Source of the DNA: CAIJMU01 sp035530275
Lineage (GTDB): Bacteria > Spirochaetota > Spirochaetia > Treponematales > Rectinemataceae
Length of the DNA stretch: 64,000 nt
Assembly (NCBI GenBank): GCA_035530275.1
Contig: DATKVC010000024.1
Location: forward strand, 124,001-188,000
Reading direction: 5' to 3'
Positions 57,355-64,000 of the stretch are shown piece by piece. A model generated the notes under the pieces. That model searched no databases. It saw only the letters and a program-made list of their open reading frames with translations, and was not told where the DNA came from. Every line of letters starts with the position of its first letter. The stretch's first letter is position 1. Position numbers and translations under genes: made by a program.

Positions 57355-58214
57355 CCGATAATTCAACCGACGATCAGGCCGACTGGACGCTCGTCCTCAA
57401 GCCCAAACGGGGCTGGCTCGACATCGATCTCCGGGAGATCTATCGCTATCGCGATCTCATCTGGATGTTCGTCAACCGCGACTTCGTCACGGTCTACAAG
57501 CAGACGATACTCGGGCCCCTCTGGTTCATTCTCAACCCCCTTTTCACGACGATCATGTACTCCTTCGTGTTCGGGCAGCTCGCAAAGATACCGACCGACG
57601 GGGTGCCTCAGACGCTGTTCTATTATGGCGGTTCGATGCTGTGGGGGTATTTCTCCACTTGTCTCAACTCGGCCTCCGACACCTTTTCGGGCAATTCGTC
57701 GCTCTTTTCGAAGGTCTATTTCCCACGCTTGACGGTACCGATCAGCAAGGTGTTCTCAAACCTGATCTCGGCAGGAATCCAGTTCGCCACGCTCATCGTC
57801 TTCTATGTATTCTATGTGCTGACAGGCGCTTCCGTGAGGCCCACCTGGGCGGCTTTGCTCTTTCCCCTCATCTTTCTCCAGCTCGCGGCCCTCGGCACGG
57901 GTTTCGGCATGATCATCTCCTCGCTCACCACCAAGTATCGCGATCTGCGCCAGCTCATTGGTTTCGGCATCTCGCTATGGATGTATGCGACGCCGATCGT
58001 CTATCCGCTCTCGCAGGTGCCGGCGAAGTACAAGTGGCTGATGGAGCTCAATCCGGTGAGCGCGCCGATCGAGGCCTTCCGTGCCGCCTTCTACGGAGTG
58101 GGCGGTACGAGCCTGGGAGCCTTGGCGGGGAGTATTGCCGCCACTCTCGTCATTCTTTTCCTAGGACTCATTCTCTTCAATCGTAACGAGCGTACGTTCG
58201 TCGATGTCGTGTAG
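57351..58214 (+). CDS. wzm: Polysaccharide ABC exporter permease (Wzm/KpsM type)
   Basis: This 287-residue membrane protein has about six helices. LIWMFVNRDFVTVYKQTILGPLWFILNPLFTTIMYSFVFG is the family N-terminal motif of ABC-2 polysaccharide exporters, with FPRLTVPISKVFSNLISAGIQF and YRDLRQLIGFGISLWMYATPIVYPLSQVP farther on. It should pair with the Wzt-type ATPase encoded after the next gene to export a complete lipid-linked glycan. It begins at an ATGA overlap with fcl. Confidence 0.93.
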   Translation: MTDNSTDDQADWTLVLKPKRGWLDIDLREIYRYRDLIWMFVNRDFVTVYKQTILGPLWFILNPLFTTIMYSFVFGQLAKIPTDGVPQTLFYYGGSMLWGYFSTCLNSASDTFSGNSSLFSKVYFPRLTVPISKVFSNLISAGIQFATLIVFYVFYVLTGASVRPTWAALLFPLIFLQLAALGTGFGMIISSLTTKYRDLRQLIGFGISLWMYATPIVYPLSQVPAKYKWLMELNPVSAPIEAFRAAFYGVGGTSLGALAGSIAATLVILFLGLILFNRNERTFVDVV

Positions 58215-59166
58215 CGCGATGGAAGAGCGGACGGTTGATTTGTTCGAACGATGGCGTTCTGCAAACAGCCATTTCCGAAAGAAACTGGTCTTTCATGTCG
58301 GCTACGACGCCGGGTTGTTCTCGGAAATCAACAACATGGCGTTGGCGCTCGTCTATTGCATGAATCATAAGATCCAATTCCTGCTCTATTCAGCGGATGC
58401 AAATTTCGGGAAAGGACAGGGTTGGACCGATATTTTCCAACCCTTTTGCACGGAGGTTCATCAGTCCATCCATCACCGATTCAACAAGCGGTGGCTGTCT
58501 GAACGGGAGATTTTGTCTCTCAAGAGCAAGTTGAAGTACCGTGCGATTAAAATATTGCTCGGAATTGACTACTTCACCCATGATCTGTGGTACCAGATTC
58601 GGTCGCAATCCAATGAGGCAGATTATAATTTTCCAGAGCTCGGCCTTCGCGGGGATCTTCGGTCCGTGGCGGGCGCGTTCGCGATGATGGTTTTCCATTT
58701 CAATCCCGAAGTCGAGGAGAGGATTCGAGCCCATAAAAATGAATTGAAACTGCCTCGCGGGTATATCGGTATCCATATTCGATCGGGCGACAAAATTCGC
58801 GAGCACGCACTTCTGGATCTTTCGTCATATATGGATGTAGCGGCGACGATTTCCGCCGAACGCACCTGTTTTGTGCTGACGGATGATTATGGGACTGTCG
58901 GCGAGTTGGGCAAGCGGTATGCCGAATGGACTGTCGCGACTCTTTGTCAACCCGAAGAGCATGGATATGACCATCTGGTATTTTCCCAGTTGAGCATGCA
59001 TGAAAAATTCGAAGCGACCTTGCGATTGCTTGCTTCCATACGCATCCTCTCGGAGGCGATGGTCTTCATCGGTACTTTCAGCACCAACCCCGGCATGTTT
59101 CTCGGAATGATCATGGAAAAGGAGAGGTGCAGGGCTGTCGACTATGACTCGTGGAGGGTGTGGTAG
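58204..59166 (+). CDS. Putative fucosyltransferase of the NodZ/FUT8 (GT23-like) fold
   Basis: This 320-residue cytosolic protein begins LVFHVGYDAGLFSEINNMALALVYCMNHKIQF, the pattern of nucleotide-sugar-dependent fucosyltransferases with a split N-lobe. YIGIHIRSGDKIREH resembles the HxRxGDK motif of alpha-1,6- and protein O-fucosyltransferases, and FVLTDDYGTVGEL and SEAMVFIGTFSTNPGMFLGMIM recall the donor-site part. The base composition is visibly more AT-rich than gmd/fcl, a common sign of transfer in glycan loci. A fucose donor fits the gmd-fcl genes. The start is uncertain (58204 or 58219). Confidence 0.68.
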   Translation: MSCSAMEERTVDLFERWRSANSHFRKKLVFHVGYDAGLFSEINNMALALVYCMNHKIQFLLYSADANFGKGQGWTDIFQPFCTEVHQSIHHRFNKRWLSEREILSLKSKLKYRAIKILLGIDYFTHDLWYQIRSQSNEADYNFPELGLRGDLRSVAGAFAMMVFHFNPEVEERIRAHKNELKLPRGYIGIHIRSGDKIREHALLDLSSYMDVAATISAERTCFVLTDDYGTVGELGKRYAEWTVATLCQPEEHGYDHLVFSQLSMHEKFEATLRLLASIRILSEAMVFIGTFSTNPGMFLGMIMEKERCRAVDYDSWRVW

Positions 59167-59215
59167 TGATTAGGACATGGCCGTCGGCACCGTCACGAGC
59201 CGGAGCGAGAGATCA

Positions 59216-60523
59216 ATGGGCATAGCCGTACGCGCTGAACATCTTTCAAAAGAATACCGTCTCGGGGCGATCAACCATGGGATGCTTTACAAGGACATCC
59301 AGAGCTGGATCGCGCGGAAGACCGGCAAGGGAGATCCTCACGCGCAGATTGGGGCGGACCATTTCGCCGATCAGAAAGATCGCTTCTGGGCCCTCAAGGA
59401 CCTCAACTTCGAGATCGAGCAGGGAGACAGGGTCGGAATAGTCGGCAAAAACGGGGCGGGAAAGAGCACCTTACTAAAAATATTGTCGAGAATAACCGCG
59501 CCTACCGAAGGAACCGTCAAAATCAAGGGAAGGATAGTGAGCCTGCTCGAAGTCGGTACCGGATTCCATCCGGAGCTCACCGGAAGGGAAAATATCTATC
59601 TCAATGGCGCAATTTTGGGAATGAAGAATCGGGCGGTGTCTCAAAAACTCGATGAGATCATCGCGTTTTCCGAAATCCAGCAATTCATCGATACTCCCGT
59701 AAAGAGGTATTCGAGCGGGATGTATGTTCGCCTGGCCTTCGCCGTCGCGGCGCATCTCGACTCGGATATCTTGCTCGCGGACGAAGTTCTCGCCGTTGGG
59801 GATGCGGCGTTCCAAAAGAAATGCATCGGCAAGATGGAGAACGTCAGCAAGAACGAGGGACGGACAGTGCTTTTCGTGAGCCACAACATGGGGGCGGTAA
59901 AGCAGCTATGCCAGTCGGGCATCATGTTGACCAAAGGTGTGATTTCTGGGATCTACGATGATTCTTCCACACTGATTCGCGATTACCTCCTCAGTGGCCA
60001 CCAATCCACCAACGTCGCGCGATGGCGGGGGGATGGATCGCTGGGATCCGCACATTTCAGGCCGAGCGAAGTCTACCTCGGCAACGAAGGCGGAGAGTTG
60101 GTCGAGATGCCGATCGGCAATAATTCGGATACATGGCTCTACATCCGCTTCAGCAGCCAGGAACTCGACTCGGCCCTCGAGATCGCCTATTACCTCAATT
60201 CCGCCGATGGCGACTTCGTCTATTATTCACAAGACACCGATACAGAGATCGCGCGTTGGCCTACTGTTAGAATCGGCGACAACCTATTCAGGACAAAACT
60301 TCCCAAGAGGCTGCTATCCGAAGGGGAGTACACCATCCGAATCGTCGTTTCGTTGTATCAGCGAGCCTGGATATTCGAGCCCAATACGACCCCCATTTCC
60401 CTCTATCTTTCCATAAAAGGAGACATGAGCGATTCCCCTTATTGGACGACGCGGCGGGCTACGGTTGTCTCACCCGTATTGCCATGGGAGAGTCTCGACC
60501 CGGCAAAAGGTGCAATTACTTGA
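59216..60523 (+). CDS. wzt: Polysaccharide ABC exporter ATPase with C-terminal glycan-recognition domain (Wzt type)
   Basis: This 435-residue protein has an N-terminal ABC domain (residues about 1-250): Walker A GKNGAGKST, signature YSSGMYVRLAFAVA and Walker B DILLADEVLAVGD, with HNMG at the H-loop. About 180 beta-rich residues follow, as in Wzt_C domains that bind the end of the glycan (LYIRFSSQELDSALEIAYYLNSADGDFVYYS). A carbohydrate-binding tail predicts export of a capped polymer. I chose ATG at 59216; ATG at 59177 is an alternative. wzm lies upstream, separated by the fucosyltransferase gene. Confidence 0.88.
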   Translation: MGIAVRAEHLSKEYRLGAINHGMLYKDIQSWIARKTGKGDPHAQIGADHFADQKDRFWALKDLNFEIEQGDRVGIVGKNGAGKSTLLKILSRITAPTEGTVKIKGRIVSLLEVGTGFHPELTGRENIYLNGAILGMKNRAVSQKLDEIIAFSEIQQFIDTPVKRYSSGMYVRLAFAVAAHLDSDILLADEVLAVGDAAFQKKCIGKMENVSKNEGRTVLFVSHNMGAVKQLCQSGIMLTKGVISGIYDDSSTLIRDYLLSGHQSTNVARWRGDGSLGSAHFRPSEVYLGNEGGELVEMPIGNNSDTWLYIRFSSQELDSALEIAYYLNSADGDFVYYSQDTDTEIARWPTVRIGDNLFRTKLPKRLLSEGEYTIRIVVSLYQRAWIFEPNTTPISLYLSIKGDMSDSPYWTTRRATVVSPVLPWESLDPAKGAIT

Positions 60524-61497
60524 GCGGCCCTCTCGATACTCCGGTGCTTTTCATGGTCTTCAATCGACTCGAGGAATCCCTGCAGGTACTCGAGAGGATC
60601 AGGGGTGCCCGGCCGCGAAGGCTTTTCATTTCTGGCGATGGACCCAGGGAGGGCAGGAGCGAAGAGGCGGAGCTTTGCGCGCGGGTTCGCCGGGAGATTC
60701 TCGCTCGCATCGATTGGTCCTGCGACGTCGAGACAAAATTCAGCGAGCAAAATCTGGGATGCAAACAGGCCATTTCCTCCGCGATAGGCTGGTTTTTCAA
60801 TGAGGTCGAGGAGGGAATCATTCTCGAGGATGATTGCGTCCCCGACCCGAGTTTTTTCCCCTATGCCCAGGCGCTATTGGAGAAATACAGGGATGAGCCG
60901 CGAATTTCCCACATTGGGGGCTTCAACTGCCAGCGAGGGACTGTCCGTGGCCCAGCCTCGTATTATTTTTCGCGATACTTCCATGTTTGGGGATGGGCGA
61001 CCTGGCGACGAGCTTGGAAGAAGTATTCGGTTTCCATGGATGATTACGAGGAATTCAAAGAAGTGGGGGGGATGAGGAACGCGTTCTTCAATCCCCGAAT
61101 TGCGACATATTGGCAAGGCAGCCTCGATGCCGTTCACGCGGGGCTCCTCGACACCTGGGATTATCAGTGGTCATATTGCAATTTCAAGCGCGATTCGCTT
61201 TCCATCGTTCCCAACGTCAATCTCGTACACAATATCGGCTTCAACGGGCTGGCCACGCACACTACGCAGGAAAGTGGGAGCGTTGGCGAAAACCATTCCC
61301 AAGCCCTAGATGTCGATAACTTGATTCACCCGCGTTTCCTCCTTGCGGATATGGACGCAGATCGTTTCACCTATACTGATCATTGCGGAATTTCGCTCGA
61401 TGACCCATTCCCCTCAGGAAGACAAATCCTCCTACTCGGTATAAAAAGGATCGCAAGCCGGGTCCTGCGGGGCCTCAAGCGACTGGTGAGGGTTTGA
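60520..61497 (+). CDS. Glycosyltransferase, GT2-like with NDP-sugar-binding DDC motif
   Basis: This 325-residue protein is probably a family 2-like (GT-A) glycosyltransferase: LFMVFNRLEESLQVLERIRGARPRRLFISGDGPR at the N-terminus and the metal-binding Asp-Asp in GIILEDDCVPDPSFF at about residue 103. FHVWGWATWRRAWKKYSV and WDYQWSYCNFKRD are conserved in the group often annotated as hemolysin-activation-like transferases. It begins at a TTG that overlaps the wzt stop (TTGA), with AAAGGTG upstream; an ATG at 60442 or 60487 would lie within wzt. Sugar unknown. Confidence 0.72.
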   Translation: MSGPLDTPVLFMVFNRLEESLQVLERIRGARPRRLFISGDGPREGRSEEAELCARVRREILARIDWSCDVETKFSEQNLGCKQAISSAIGWFFNEVEEGIILEDDCVPDPSFFPYAQALLEKYRDEPRISHIGGFNCQRGTVRGPASYYFSRYFHVWGWATWRRAWKKYSVSMDDYEEFKEVGGMRNAFFNPRIATYWQGSLDAVHAGLLDTWDYQWSYCNFKRDSLSIVPNVNLVHNIGFNGLATHTTQESGSVGENHSQALDVDNLIHPRFLLADMDADRFTYTDHCGISLDDPFPSGRQILLLGIKRIASRVLRGLKRLVRV

Positions 61498-61503
61498 GCC
61501 AAG

Positions 61504-62637
61504 ATGCGTATCCTTTACGATCACCAGATATTTGATATTCAAAGAATCGGTGGTATTTCTCGCCAATTCGTCGAACTCGCTAAAGGCAATCCTGAAGCCA
61601 AAATTTCAGTCAGCGAGACCGACAACGTTAACTTGCTTGAGAGCGGAATCGCCGGAGTGAAGCCAAGACCCACGCTTGGGAAGATAAGTCGCTTGGTGAA
61701 CGGATTTTCATTCAGGGGGGCTCATCGACTTCGCGGCATATATTCGAAGTTGACGAACACGGAGGCGGTGGACAACAGACAGGTTTCACTCGAGGCTTTG
61801 AAGGCCGGGCAATTCGATATCTTCCATCCGACATACTACGATACGTATTTCCTGGCCGCGGTCGGGGAGAAACCTATTGTCGCAACCTTCCACGACATGA
61901 TCCACGAGACATTTCCCGAACTTTTCCCTCTCGACGATCCCGTGCGCCGATGGAAGCGCGAATTGATGGCCAGAGCATCCGCGGTCATAGCCGTATCTGA
62001 ATCTACCAAGAAAGATCTTGTATCGTTTTTCGATATCGATCCGCGGATCATCCGGGTTATCCATCCCGGCGGAGGTCTTCGACGGGATGGTGCAGTTCGG
62101 ATCGATCTTCCCGAAAGGTATATCCTTTTTACCGGTTCGCGATCGGGCTACAAGAACTTCCATTTTTTGATCGAGGTTCTCGCCCCCTGGTTGCGCTCGG
62201 AAGACAAAATTTCTGTCGTCTGTACTGGTGCTCCCTTCTCCGAGGCTGAAATCGCCTGGCTTGCCGAAATGGGCATCTCCTCGCAGGTAATCCACCGCTT
62301 GGCGAGCGATTTCGAATTGTTCGAACTTTACGCAAGAGCGCTTTTCTTTGTCTTTCCTTCGTATTACGAAGGGTTTGGCCTTCCGATCCTGGAGGCCTTC
62401 GAGGCGGGATGTCCCGTCCTGCTTGCTCGCGCGAGCAGCTTCCCGGAGGTAGCGCAGGACGCGGCTTTCTATTTCGAGCCCAAGAATCCTCAGTCGCTGC
62501 TCGATGCGACGAAGGAGCTCGCAAGCAGCGAGTCGCTTCGTTCGGATCTCGTCTCGAAAGGACGGGAACGGGCGAGATACTTTTCCTGGGATCGCTGCCG
62601 CGCCCTTACCTTGGAATGCTATCGTGGCCTCTCCTGA
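61504..62637 (+). CDS. Glycosyltransferase family 4 (GT-B fold)
   Basis: This 377-residue protein has a GT-B fold. It begins MRILYDHQIFDIQRIGGISRQFVELAK. The donor-binding half carries YILFTGSRSGYKNFHFLIEVL, and FVFPSYYEGFGLPILEAFEAGCPVLLARASSFPEVAQDAAFYFEP is the GT4 signature with the Glu-x7-Glu motif. It transfers a sugar onto the growing glycan in the cytoplasm. It is six bases after the previous stop, and composition here is AT-richer than average. Confidence 0.88.
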   Translation: MRILYDHQIFDIQRIGGISRQFVELAKGNPEAKISVSETDNVNLLESGIAGVKPRPTLGKISRLVNGFSFRGAHRLRGIYSKLTNTEAVDNRQVSLEALKAGQFDIFHPTYYDTYFLAAVGEKPIVATFHDMIHETFPELFPLDDPVRRWKRELMARASAVIAVSESTKKDLVSFFDIDPRIIRVIHPGGGLRRDGAVRIDLPERYILFTGSRSGYKNFHFLIEVLAPWLRSEDKISVVCTGAPFSEAEIAWLAEMGISSQVIHRLASDFELFELYARALFFVFPSYYEGFGLPILEAFEAGCPVLLARASSFPEVAQDAAFYFEPKNPQSLLDATKELASSESLRSDLVSKGRERARYFSWDRCRALTLECYRGLS

Positions 62638-62641
62638 AGAA

Positions 62642-63496
62642 ATGAGCGATACAGGAATCGCCACCCTCAGGATATCCATCGTTACGGTGAATCGCGACAA
62701 CCGCGAAGGTCTGTTGCGCACTGTCGAGAGTGTGGAGGCCCAGGAGTCCAACAGTCTCGAGTTCATTGTCATAGACGGCGCTTCGTCGGATGGCAGCGCA
62801 GAGCTACTTCGTTCGGGCGGTGCCGGCAGGGCTCGCTGGGTCTCGGAGCCGGATTCGGGAATCTACGCGGCGATGAACAAGGGAATCGGCCTATCGCGAG
62901 GCGAGTATCTCCTCTTTCTCAACTCCGGGGATCGATTGGCCTCGCATGATACGGTCGGGAACTTGCTTGGCATTCTCGATTCCGGGGCCGACATCTACTA
63001 CGCGGATCTTTTAATAGCCGATGGGACCAAAAGCTCGCAGATAAGCTATCCCCATTCAATCTCCCCTGATTTCTTCATCACCTCCACGATCAGTCATCAG
63101 AATTCGCTTATCAGGCGCGGGCTCTTGCTCGAGGCTGGCTGCTACCGGGAGGATTTTCGCATCGCTTCGGATTGGTTTTTTTTCCTCGACGCATCCTTGC
63201 GTCTTCGGGCGTCTTTTCGATGGATCGATACGCGGATAGCCGTGATGGAGCCAGGCGGCATCGGCAGCGACCCGGGCCTGGCCTCGGTTAGGCGCAAAGA
63301 GCACGAACGAGGCTTCGAAGACGCCTTCGGCGCATTGGCACCCGCGATGCGGGAGTTGGCATCCTACCGCTCCTCGAGCTTCGGACATCTTGTCGGATTG
63401 TTCGGCAACTCGAAGGTCCTCGATTTCCTTCTGCGGGTATACTCTTTTTTCGCGAGGCGACTTCCCTTCTTGCGCACGAATCGAGGGCGTGGATGA
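62642..63496 (+). CDS. Glycosyltransferase family 2
   Basis: This 284-residue GT-A enzyme begins ISIVTVNRDNREGLLRTVESVEAQESNSLEFIVIDGASSDGSAELL, the classic GT2 opening. The divalent-metal Asp motif is SGDRLA near residue 98, and SEPDSGIYAAMNKGIGLSRGEYLLFLNSGD is diagnostic of the WcaA/WbbD-like subgroup. The sugar is unknown. The ATG at 62642 lies five bases after the previous stop; the frame extends upstream within the other gene. A run of eight T residues is at 63176-63183. Its stop overlaps the next start as ATGA. Confidence 0.86.
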   Translation: MSDTGIATLRISIVTVNRDNREGLLRTVESVEAQESNSLEFIVIDGASSDGSAELLRSGGAGRARWVSEPDSGIYAAMNKGIGLSRGEYLLFLNSGDRLASHDTVGNLLGILDSGADIYYADLLIADGTKSSQISYPHSISPDFFITSTISHQNSLIRRGLLLEAGCYREDFRIASDWFFFLDASLRLRASFRWIDTRIAVMEPGGIGSDPGLASVRRKEHERGFEDAFGALAPAMRELASYRSSSFGHLVGLFGNSKVLDFLLRVYSFFARRLPFLRTNRGRG

Positions 63497-64000
63497 GTCT
63501 CGCAGGCAGGCTGTTGCGCAAGACCAAAGATATCTTCGCGATCGCAAGTGATTGGGTCCTCAGTGTATTTGAACACGGATATCGGGTCCGATTCGTGAAC
63601 TTCTGGATTTCGGGGCAAGCCGCGCGGGATTTGTGGTTTTTCCCCCTGGTCCAGGACATCCTCGGCAAAGTCGGCGTGGGCCGCTCCTGCCGCGTTTCCG
63701 AGTTTCGCCCCCATGTCGTGATCGCCTCGGTGCTTGGCGATCCCGAGAATGTCGACAGAGCGGACGCCGATGTCCGAGTTTTTTTTTCCGGCGAGTGTCT
63801 TCGATCTCCGAGCGCTCCGGAACTCGAGGCTTACGCCGACCATCGAGCCGGCTCCTACGATCTGTCATTGGGCCTGGAGCCCGAACCGTCGGTGGGCGCG
63901 GCATCGTATATGCGCTTCCCCCTGTGGATTCTGTATTATTTTTCGCCCTTTGATACCAGGGACGAGATCGCCGGGAAGGTTGCGGCCATCAATGGCCAGT
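63493..64000 (+). CDS. Alpha-1,3/4-fucosyltransferase-like (GT10) protein, 3' end outside the window
   Basis: The frame starts with an ATGA overlap and is open for 169 codons to the window end. GYRVRFVNFWISGQAARDLWFF, then DADVRVFFSGECLRSPSAPELEAYADHRAGSYDLSLGLEPE, and YMRFPLWILYYFSPFD resemble GT10 fucosyltransferases (the R-x-FFTGE-N-type and FxRxPLW-like blocks). The enzyme would move L-fucose from GDP-fucose to an acceptor sugar, agreeing with gmd and fcl. A run of nine T residues at 63779-63787 lies inside this coding region and keeps the frame. Confidence 0.72.
   Translation, partial: MSLAGRLLRKTKDIFAIASDWVLSVFEHGYRVRFVNFWISGQAARDLWFFPLVQDILGKVGVGRSCRVSEFRPHVVIASVLGDPENVDRADADVRVFFSGECLRSPSAPELEAYADHRAGSYDLSLGLEPEPSVGAASYMRFPLWILYYFSPFDTRDEIAGKVAAINGQ

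Overview
The window is a contiguous piece of a GC-rich bacterial chromosome spanning the replication origin. Gene content points to Spirochaetota, probably a relative of Treponema, Spirochaeta or Rectinema. The main reasons are the minus-strand order dnaA-dnaN-recF-dciA-rpmH-rnpA-yidD-yidC-jag, a divergent gyrB-gyrA pair, and several lineage-flavoured proteins: a pseudo-receiver/HATPase/cNMP regulator, a DUF2804 protein, a DUF6675-like protein, a SEC-C protein, and an RpoS-like sigma factor behind a sigma-54-type promoter. This assignment is inferred from gene content and was not tested by phylogeny.

Layout. 1-6900: the tail of a CorC/HlyC protein, an MBL-fold hydrolase, a complete livKHMGF branched-chain amino-acid-type ABC importer, and fabH. 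7070-10041: a secreted protein, tRNA-Ile2(CAU) with an unusual duplicated palindromic 3' flank, a three-domain signalling protein and a DinB-like protein. 10142-23251: the origin core, with jag-yidC-yidD-rnpA-rpmH, dciA-recF-dnaN and dnaA running left, gyrB-gyrA running right, DnaA boxes in both spacers around dnaA, and two perfect parS sites after gyrA. 23276-33148: an integral-membrane fusion of two putative lipid-alcohol kinase domains bracketed by REP/BIME-like repeats, a radical SAM protein, an MFS transporter, metK, an NlpC/P60 protein, glpK, an adenosine-specific kinase and a DapB-like reductase. 33132-36772: a cobalamin-riboswitch-controlled BtuFCD-type importer. 36822-45864: a hydroxyacid dehydrogenase, DUF2804, thyX, a UPF0158-GNAT fusion, an ATL protein, fabD-fabG, glgX and a SEC-C protein.

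46146-52087 is more dynamic. It holds the sigma factor with its -24/-12 promoter, a vapBC-type toxin-antitoxin cassette lying between two 26-bp direct repeats, tRNA-Gly(CCC), acylphosphatase, tex, and an mntA gene followed by a decayed mntA/hepT remnant. 52212-55281 carries an HTH regulator, an Omp85-like outer-membrane protein and a DUF6675-like protein. 55322-64000 is a surface-polysaccharide locus. gmd and fcl make GDP-L-fucose, Wzm/Wzt form an ABC exporter, and five glycosyltransferases follow, two of which look like fucosyltransferases; the last is cut by the window end.

General points. Many starts overlap the previous stop (ATGA, GTGA or TTGA), so translation is tightly coupled. rnpA appears to start at ATT. 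glgX, the SEC-C gene and tex share an arrangement predicting leaderless mRNAs. No rRNA, CRISPR array, transposase, integrase or prophage was found.
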